Origin: DASYPQ01 sp036006425
GTDB lineage: Bacteria; Planctomycetota; UBA1135; GCA-002686595
Direction: 5' to 3'
Assembly: GCA_036006425.1 (NCBI GenBank)
Contig: DASYPQ010000003.1
Location: 62,001 to 126,000, forward strand
Length of the DNA stretch: 64,000 bases
This document shows, piece after piece, positions 58,995-64,000 of this stretch. Under the pieces are notes generated by a model. The model saw only the letters and a list, made by a program, of their open reading frames with translations. It searched no databases and was not told the origin of the DNA. The first letter of the stretch is position 1; the number at the start of each line of letters is the position of its first letter. Both the position numbers and the translations under genes were made by a program.

Positions 58995-59011
58995 GGGTTG
59001 ACGATCAACCC
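58995..59011 (-). terminator. Hairpin at the end of rfbB
   Basis: Perfect 7-bp arms (GGGTTGA/TCAACCC, 3-base loop) overlap the rfbB stop codon and precede the Wza-like operon. There is no T-run, so termination is possible but not proven. The rest of 58936-58994 shows no clear promoter. Confidence 0.4.
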
Positions 59012-60033
59012 GGGCCCCCGTACTGGCGAGCGTAGTACTCACGGTAGGCTCCGCTCCTAACCCTTTGCAACCATTCCGTTTCGGTGCGGTACCAGCGGAC
59101 GGTCAGCGGGAGAGCCTTCTCGAACGTGAAGCGCGGAGCCCAGCCCAGTTCCTGCCGCATCTTCGAGGCGTCGATCGCGTAGCGCCGGTCGTGCCCGGGC
59201 CGGTCCTTCACGTAGGTGATCAGCGACTCCGGCTTGCCGAGCTCCTGGAGCACACGCTTCACGAGGGCGAGGTTCGTCATCTCGTTGTTGCCGCCGACGT
59301 TGTAGACCTCGCCTTTCCGGCCCTTCTCGGCGACCGCGAGGATCGCCTCGCAGTGGTCCCGGACGAAGAGCCAGTCTCGAACCTGAAGACCGTCGCCGTA
59401 GATCGGCAGCGGCTTCCCCTCGGCCGCGTTCGCGATCACGAGCGGCAGGAGCTTCTCGGGGAACTGGTACGGGCCGTAGTTGTTCGAGCAGCGCGTGATG
59501 CACGCGTCGAGGTCGTGCGTGTGCACCGCGGCGCGCACGAGCAGGTCGCTCGCCGCCTTGCTGGCGGAGTACGGCGAGTTCGGGGCGAGCGGCGTGTCCT
59601 CGCGGAAGAAGCCCTTCTCGGGCAGCGACCCGTAGACCTCGTCGGTCGAGACGTGGACGAAGCGCGCGACCTTGTGGCGCCGCGCCGCGTCGAGGAGGAC
59701 CTGCGTGCCGGCGACGTTCGTCGTGACGAAGGGGAGACCCGAGAGAATCGAGCGGTCGACGTGGCTCTCGGCGGCGAAGTGGACGACGAGCAAGCGGTCG
59801 GCGCCCTGCGCGGCCGCGAAGGCGCGCTCGACGTCCTCCTCCTTGCGCAGATCGCCGTGGACGAACGCGTAGCGCGGGTTCCCCTCCAGCGCGGAGAGGT
59901 TCTCGAGGTTCCCCGCGTACGTCAGCGCATCGAAGTTCACGATGCGCCAGTCGGGGCGCAGCTCGACGAGCATGTGGACGAAGTTGCTCCCGATGAAGCC
60001 GGCGCCGCCGGTGACGAGGATGGTGGTGTTCAT
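59005..60033 (-). CDS. rfbB: dTDP-glucose 4,6-dehydratase
   Basis: 342 residues. Rossmann motif GGAGFIGSNFVHML, DALTYAGNLENL, HFAAESHVDRSI, STDEVYGSL and the catalytic YSASK, all in the forms typical of RfbB/RmlB; the family length is about 340-360. It converts dTDP-glucose to the 4-keto-6-deoxy sugar, the second step of dTDP-rhamnose synthesis. The ATG overlaps the rmlD stop (ATGA). The order rmlA-rmlD-rmlB lacks rmlC, which must be elsewhere if rhamnose is made. Confidence 0.93.
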   Translation of the reverse strand: MNTTILVTGGAGFIGSNFVHMLVELRPDWRIVNFDALTYAGNLENLSALEGNPRYAFVHGDLRKEEDVERAFAAAQGADRLLVVHFAAESHVDRSILSGLPFVTTNVAGTQVLLDAARRHKVARFVHVSTDEVYGSLPEKGFFREDTPLAPNSPYSASKAASDLLVRAAVHTHDLDACITRCSNNYGPYQFPEKLLPLVIANAAEGKPLPIYGDGLQVRDWLFVRDHCEAILAVAEKGRKGEVYNVGGNNEMTNLALVKRVLQELGKPESLITYVKDRPGHDRRYAIDASKMRQELGWAPRFTFEKALPLTVRWYRTETEWLQRVRSGAYREYYARQYGGPG

Positions 60034-60908
60034 AGAGGGTTCACCGCGAGGAAATCCTGGAGCGCCCGCCGCCACGGCGCGAGCTTCCGGCCGCGCAGCT
60101 GCGCGAGCCGCGAGCTGTCGAGAACGCTGTACTGCGGCCGCTTCGCCGGGAGCGGGTACTCCTCGGTCGTGCACGGGACGACGCGCACGCCCGAGACTCC
60201 GCACAGCTCGAGCGTCGCGGAGGCGAAATCGAACCAGGAGCACGCACCTTCGCAGGCCGCGTGCCAGATCCCCGGGGTCCCGCGGAGGAGCACGTCCCAG
60301 AGCGCCGGCGCGAGCTCGAGCGTCGACGTCGGCGAACCGACCTGGTCGTGGATCACCTTGAGCTCGGTGCGCTTCCTCGCGATCTCGCGGATCGTCCCGG
60401 GGAAGTGCTTTCCGCGCGGACCGTACAGCCACTGCGTGCGGACGATCCGCGTGCCGGAAGGATGCGCCTCGAGCGCCGCGCGCTCGCCCGCGAGCTTGCT
60501 CCGGCCGTAGGCCGAGAGCGGACGCACGGGATCGTCCTCGCGGTACGGCCGCCGCGACTCACCGTCGAACACGAAGTCGGTGCTCAGCGCGACGAGCGGG
60601 ATCTTCTCGCGCGCGCACGCCGCCGCAACGACGCGCGTCGCCTCGGCGTTCGCGCGCATGGCGTCCGCTTCCTTCTGCTCGGCGAGATCGACGGCCGTGA
60701 ACGCGGCGGTGTGGATCGCGCCCGCGAACGGTCCGTGATCGGCGAAGAGGCGCGCGACCGCGGCCGGGTCCGCGAGATCGACCGCGGGCGCGACGACGCC
60801 CGCGCCGTCGCGCAGATCGGTTCCGACCGTGCGCGTTCCGTCGGGAGCGCGGAGCAGGATCTCGCTCCCGAGCATCCCCGCCGCGCCGGTCACGAGCACC
60901 CCGCTCAG
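60030..60908 (-). CDS. rfbD: dTDP-4-dehydrorhamnose reductase
   Basis: About 292 residues. Rossmann motif VTGAAGMLGSEI, then HTAAFTAVDLAEQKEADAMRAN, STDFVFDGESRRPYRE, YGRSKLAGE (catalytic Tyr and Lys) and TQWLYGPRGKHFPGTI, all typical of RmlD. It reduces the keto sugar to dTDP-L-rhamnose. No ATG precedes the Rossmann motif. The best start is a CTG (60906-60908) that overlaps the upstream stop as CTGA, in the pattern of the ATGA/GTGA junctions nearby and giving the same SGVLVTG opening as the epimerase at 62639; a GTG at 60899 is the alternative. Confidence 0.88.
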   Translation of the reverse strand: MSGVLVTGAAGMLGSEILLRAPDGTRTVGTDLRDGAGVVAPAVDLADPAAVARLFADHGPFAGAIHTAAFTAVDLAEQKEADAMRANAEATRVVAAACAREKIPLVALSTDFVFDGESRRPYREDDPVRPLSAYGRSKLAGERAALEAHPSGTRIVRTQWLYGPRGKHFPGTIREIARKRTELKVIHDQVGSPTSTLELAPALWDVLLRGTPGIWHAACEGACSWFDFASATLELCGVSGVRVVPCTTEEYPLPAKRPQYSVLDSSRLAQLRGRKLAPWRRALQDFLAVNPL

Positions 60909-61636
60909 TCGACGTGGTTCGCCCCGGCCTGGGCGACGAGGGTGGAGGCCTGGTGGAGCGACTTGAACGTCCCGGCATCGGTCCACCAGCCCTCGAGGAG
61001 CTCCCAGGTGAGCGATCCGTCCTGGATGAACCAGTTGTTCACGTCCGTGATCTCGAGTTCACCGCGCGAGGAGGGCTTCAACGTCTTGATGATGTCGAAG
61101 ACGCGTCCGTCGTACATGTAGATGCCGATGACAGCGAGGTTCGACTCGGGGTTCTTCGGCTTCTCGACGATCTTCACGACCTTCTCGCCCTGGATCGTCG
61201 CGACGCCGAAGCGCTCGGGATCGGAGACCTCCTTCAGGAGGATCTTCCCGCCCTTCTTCTGCTCGCGGAAGTTCGAGACCGCCTTGCGGATGTTCTTCTC
61301 GATCAGGTTGTCGCCGAGGATCACGCAGACCGAATCGCCCTTCGCCCAGTGCTCGCAGAGCCCGAGCGCCTGCGCGATCCCGCCCTCGCCCTCCTGGTAC
61401 GTGTAGTTCAGGTGCTTCAGGCCGAAGTCGGACCCGTTCCCGAGCAGCGAGAGGAAGTCCCCGGCCTTGCGGCCGCCGGTCACGATCATGATGTCGTCGA
61501 TGCCGGCGCGGACGAGCGTCTCGATCGGGTAGTGGATCATCGGCCGGTCGTAGACCGGCAGCAGGTGCTTGTTCGTGATCTTCGTGAGCGGGAAGAGCCG
61601 GGTGCCGAGACCGCCCGCGAGAATGACGCCTTTCAT
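60905..61636 (-). CDS. rfbA: Short glucose-1-phosphate nucleotidyltransferase (RmlA family)
   Basis: 243 residues, shorter than the 290 of classical RmlA; the C-terminal helices of the allosteric site are missing, as in the short RmlA form. Motifs: ILAGGLGTRLFPLTKITNKHLLPVYDRPMI (in parts GLGTRL and the Lys of NKHLLPV), VILGDNL, FGVATIQGEKVVKIVEKPKNP and WTDAGTF. It makes dTDP-glucose (or a related nucleotide sugar) from glucose-1-phosphate. It is the first gene of the rmlA-rmlD-rmlB run. Confidence 0.9.
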   Translation of the reverse strand: MKGVILAGGLGTRLFPLTKITNKHLLPVYDRPMIHYPIETLVRAGIDDIMIVTGGRKAGDFLSLLGNGSDFGLKHLNYTYQEGEGGIAQALGLCEHWAKGDSVCVILGDNLIEKNIRKAVSNFREQKKGGKILLKEVSDPERFGVATIQGEKVVKIVEKPKNPESNLAVIGIYMYDGRVFDIIKTLKPSSRGELEITDVNNWFIQDGSLTWELLEGWWTDAGTFKSLHQASTLVAQAGANHVD

Positions 61637-61679
61637 GGGGAGTGCGAACCCTTGACGTTATCCCGGCTCGGCTTTTTGA

Positions 61680-62639
61680 TCAACGCGCGAGGCGTTTCCC
61701 GGGCCCTGCGCGGTACCAGTCCACGAAACGGCGGATGCCTTCGCGCACCGGCGTCTTCGGGTCGTAGCCGAGCCGCAGCCTGGCCTTCGAGATGTCGGCG
61801 CACGTGACGGTCACGTCGCCCGCCTGGAGCGGACCGCGGTCGATGATCGGCTCGATCCCCGTGGCGTCCCGGATCAGGTCGATCAGCTCCGAGAGCGACG
61901 TCGTCGCGGATTCGCCCAGGTTGTAGATCGAGTAGCCCTCGCAGCGGCCGAGCGCCTTGAGCACGCCGTCGACGATGTCGTCGATGTACGTGTAGTCGCG
62001 CCGTGTCGACCCGTCGCCGAAGACCGGGATCGGCTCGCGCTTGTGCACTGCGTCGACGAACTTGTGGATCGCCATCTCCGGGCGCTGGCGCGGGCCGTAG
62101 ACCGTGAAGAAGCGCAGGCAGGTCGACGGGATGCCGTAGACGTGGTGGTACGTGTACGTCAGGAGCTCGCCCGCCCGCTTCGTCGCGGCGTACGGCGAGA
62201 CGGGGTGCTGGACGTCGTCGTCCTCCTTGAACGGGATCTTCTCGTTGCTGCCGTAGACGCTCGACGAGGAGGCGAAGACGAATTCGACCTCCGGGCGCTT
62301 CCGGACCTCCTCGAGGACGACGAGCGTGCCGTGCACGTTGACGTCGGCGTAGTGGAGCGGATCCTCGAGCGAAGGCCGGACGCCCGCCATCGCGGCGAGG
62401 TGGACCACGGAGTCGAAACGATGCTCCTTGAAGAGCTGCGCGACGAGGCTCTCGTTCCGGATGTCGCCCTCGACGATGCGTGCGCCCTTGAGCGCCGCCG
62501 CGTTCGCGCGCTTGATCGCCGGGTCGTAGGCATCGTTGAAGTTGTCGAGGACGACGACGTCCTTCCCGCCGGCGAGGAGCTTCTCCGCGACGTGCGAGCC
62601 GATGAAGCCCGCGCCGCCGGTCACGAGGACGCCGCTCAT
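61680..62639 (-). CDS. NAD-dependent sugar epimerase (UDP-glucuronate/UDP-glucose 4-epimerase-like)
   Basis: 319 residues. GGAGFIGSHVAEKLL at the N-terminus, VVLDNFNDAYDPAIKRAN, HLAAMAGVRPSLEDPL, SSSSVYGSNEKIPF and YAATKRAGE with the catalytic Tyr and Lys. DNFNDAYDP and AGVRPS resemble UDP-glucuronate 4-epimerases rather than GalE, so UDP-galacturonate is the more likely product. A sugar acid would suit the AsnB-like amidase in this locus. It ends 43 bases before rfbA and starts 61 bases after the stop of glmS. Confidence 0.87.
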   Translation of the reverse strand: MSGVLVTGGAGFIGSHVAEKLLAGGKDVVVLDNFNDAYDPAIKRANAAALKGARIVEGDIRNESLVAQLFKEHRFDSVVHLAAMAGVRPSLEDPLHYADVNVHGTLVVLEEVRKRPEVEFVFASSSSVYGSNEKIPFKEDDDVQHPVSPYAATKRAGELLTYTYHHVYGIPSTCLRFFTVYGPRQRPEMAIHKFVDAVHKREPIPVFGDGSTRRDYTYIDDIVDGVLKALGRCEGYSIYNLGESATTSLSELIDLIRDATGIEPIIDRGPLQAGDVTVTCADISKARLRLGYDPKTPVREGIRRFVDWYRAGPGKRLAR

Positions 62640-62700
62640 GCGGCACCTCTTCGGTCGCGCCCCGCACGGGAGTGGAGGCGAAGTTCGATGGCAGGCCTCA

Positions 62701-64000
62701 TCATTCCACCGTCACGCTTTTCGCGAGATTCCTGGGTTTGTCGATGTCCGCGCCCTTGAGTGCCGCCATGTGGTACGCGAGCAGCTGCAGCGGGACCACG
62801 TTGAGCGCAGGCGAGAGCCACTCGGAGGACTCGGGCACCTGCACGCACTCTCCTGCGAGCTCGCGGCTCTCAGGGTCCGAGCCGATGACGATCACCTGTC
62901 CACCGCGTGCGCGCACTTGCTCGATGTTGCTGCGCATTTTCGGAGCGAGCTGTCCGCGGCTCGTCACGCACACGATCGACATCGCCGGCTCGATCAGCGC
63001 GATCGGCCCGTGCTTCATCTCCCCCGCCGCGTAGCCTTCCGCGTGGACGTAGGAGATCTCCTTCAGCTTGAGCGCGCCTTCGAGGGCTACGGGATAGTTG
63101 ATGCCGCGGCCGAGGAAGAGGAATCCCTTGGCGTTCTGATGGCGCTCGGCGATGCCGTGCACGGCCTTGACCGCGCGCTCGCCGAGGAGCTGCTCCATCC
63201 GCGGTCGCAGGAGCCGCAGCTCCTCGATCAGCACGCGGCCGGCGTCGACGCCGATCGTCCCGCGCGCCCGGCCGATCCGCAGCGCGAGCAGGTAGGCCGC
63301 CACGATCTGCGCCACGAAGGCCTTCGTGCTCGCGACCCCGATCTCGGGGCCGGCGCGGGTCAGCACGACGCAGTCGCTCTCGCGCACGAGCGTGCTCCCC
63401 TCGACGTTGCAGATCGCCGCGGTGCGCGCGCCGAGCTCCTTCGCGCGCCGCAGGGCCGCCAGCGTGTCCGCGGTCTCGCCCGACTGCGAGATCGCGAGCG
63501 CGAGCGTGTGCTTCGCCAGACGCGGCTCGCGGTACCGGAATTCGCTGGCGAAATCGACGTCGACGGCGATGCCGGCGAGACCCTCGATCAGGTAGCGCGC
63601 GATCAATCCCGCGTGCAGGGCGGTGCCGCAGGCGACGACGCTGATCCGCTCGATCTTCCGGAGCCGTTCGTCGTCGAAGCCGGGCGTCTCGAACGCGACG
63701 TCGCCCTTCTCCTCGCGCACGCGATCGAACGCCGTGCGCGCGAGGACGTCGGGCTGCTCGTGGATCTCCTTGAGCATGAAGTGCGGGAACGTCCCCTTCG
63801 CCGCGGTCTCCGGATCCCATTCGATCCGCTGGGCCGGACGGTGCACGACCGTGCCGTCGAGGCGCCGGACGGTCACCTTCCCGATGCCGAGCTCGGCGAC
63901 GTCGCCGTCCTCGAGCACCACCACTTCGCGCGCGTGCGGGATCAATGCGAGGACGTCCGAAGCGAGCCAGGCGCTGCGCGGCGTCACCGCGACCATCAAC
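62701..64000 (-). CDS. glmS: Glucosamine-fructose-6-phosphate aminotransferase (partial, C-terminal)
   Basis: 433 residues of the C-terminal part; the N-terminus with most of the glutaminase domain lies beyond the right edge (the visible start is already inside its last strands, SAWLASDVLALIPHAREVVVLEDGD). Two sugar isomerase (SIS) domains are complete: VACGTALHAGLIARYLIE, SQSGETADTLAALR, STKAFVAQIVA, and FLFLGRGINYPVALEGALKLKEISYVHAEGYAAGE in parts. It ends DKPRNLAKSVTVE, the family hallmark. It makes glucosamine-6-phosphate, the entry to UDP-GlcNAc for peptidoglycan, lipid A and the exopolysaccharide. Confidence 0.95.
   Translation of the reverse strand, partial: LMVAVTPRSAWLASDVLALIPHAREVVVLEDGDVAELGIGKVTVRRLDGTVVHRPAQRIEWDPETAAKGTFPHFMLKEIHEQPDVLARTAFDRVREEKGDVAFETPGFDDERLRKIERISVVACGTALHAGLIARYLIEGLAGIAVDVDFASEFRYREPRLAKHTLALAISQSGETADTLAALRRAKELGARTAAICNVEGSTLVRESDCVVLTRAGPEIGVASTKAFVAQIVAAYLLALRIGRARGTIGVDAGRVLIEELRLLRPRMEQLLGERAVKAVHGIAERHQNAKGFLFLGRGINYPVALEGALKLKEISYVHAEGYAAGEMKHGPIALIEPAMSIVCVTSRGQLAPKMRSNIEQVRARGGQVIVIGSDPESRELAGECVQVPESSEWLSPALNVVPLQLLAYHMAALKGADIDKPRNLAKSVTVE

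Overview
The window is GC-rich DNA (roughly 65-70 % G+C) coding almost end to end on both strands, with no rRNA, tRNA, CRISPR array or insertion sequence that I can see. It suggests a Gram-negative-type member of the Planctomycetota. Many exported proteins and lipoproteins, LpxH and Wza/Wzz-type export proteins imply an outer membrane. Two secreted repeat proteins (14518-16242 and 21379-23175) end in Cys-containing C-terminal domains of a kind I know mainly from planctomycete genomes. The phylum call is inference. Operons are tightly packed: most same-strand neighbours overlap by 1-4 bases (ATGA, GTGA, TTGA, CTGA junctions), and several promoters lie so close to the start codon that leaderless mRNAs are likely.

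Layout. 1-4824 (minus): sugar-scavenging operon with an SGNH-like protein, a periplasmic sugar-binding lipoprotein, a GH127-type glycosidase and the start of a sugar ABC ATPase. 4936-12558: DUF1326-type lipoprotein, ferredoxin/metallo-beta-lactamase fold protein with a small membrane protein, a second SGNH protein, an alpha/alpha-toroid protein with a sulfatase, and a DUF1573 lipoprotein. 12693-14426: tyrosyl-tRNA synthetase with an unexplained C-terminal extension of about 174 residues. 14518-23175: FG-GAP protein, transglutaminase-like protein, beta-lactamase-fold hydrolase, NatAB-type ABC exporter and a TolB-like propeller protein. 23301-30544: a lipoprotein without a standard start codon, ribosomal protein S1, a cytidylate kinase-acyltransferase fusion, LpxH, an NtrC-type regulator with altered AAA+ motifs and a degenerate GGDEF protein. 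30665-33799: exported protein and RpoN. 33812-36135: a lower-GC patch with HicAB and a sialidase-like protein, then EF-P with Asn at position 34. 36142-41677: hybrid histidine kinase with a periplasmic binding protein, and a GT39-like membrane protein. 41782-64000: PEGA lipoprotein, GmhB and a long exopolysaccharide locus (FemAB-like, two GT2 enzymes, pseudo-kinase, giant TPR protein, deacetylase, AsnB-like amidotransferase, ligase/polymerase, Wzz, two Wza-like lipoproteins, dTDP-rhamnose genes, a sugar epimerase and the C-terminal part of GlmS).

How the genes work together. The right third is a polysaccharide synthesis and export module of the kind found beside exosortase A, but no exosortase is in view. 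GlmS, RmlA/B/D and the epimerase supply nucleotide sugars; the two GT2 enzymes act at the membrane; the ligase, Wzz and Wza-like proteins polymerise and export; the deacetylase and amidotransferase modify. RpoN and an NtrC-type activator are both encoded nearby. The most unusual items are the tyrosyl-tRNA synthetase extension, the 36-bp inverted repeat after the TPR gene, the recurring start-proximal promoter element, the two genes with apparent CTG starts and the motif changes in NtrC, EF-P and the transglutaminase-like protein.
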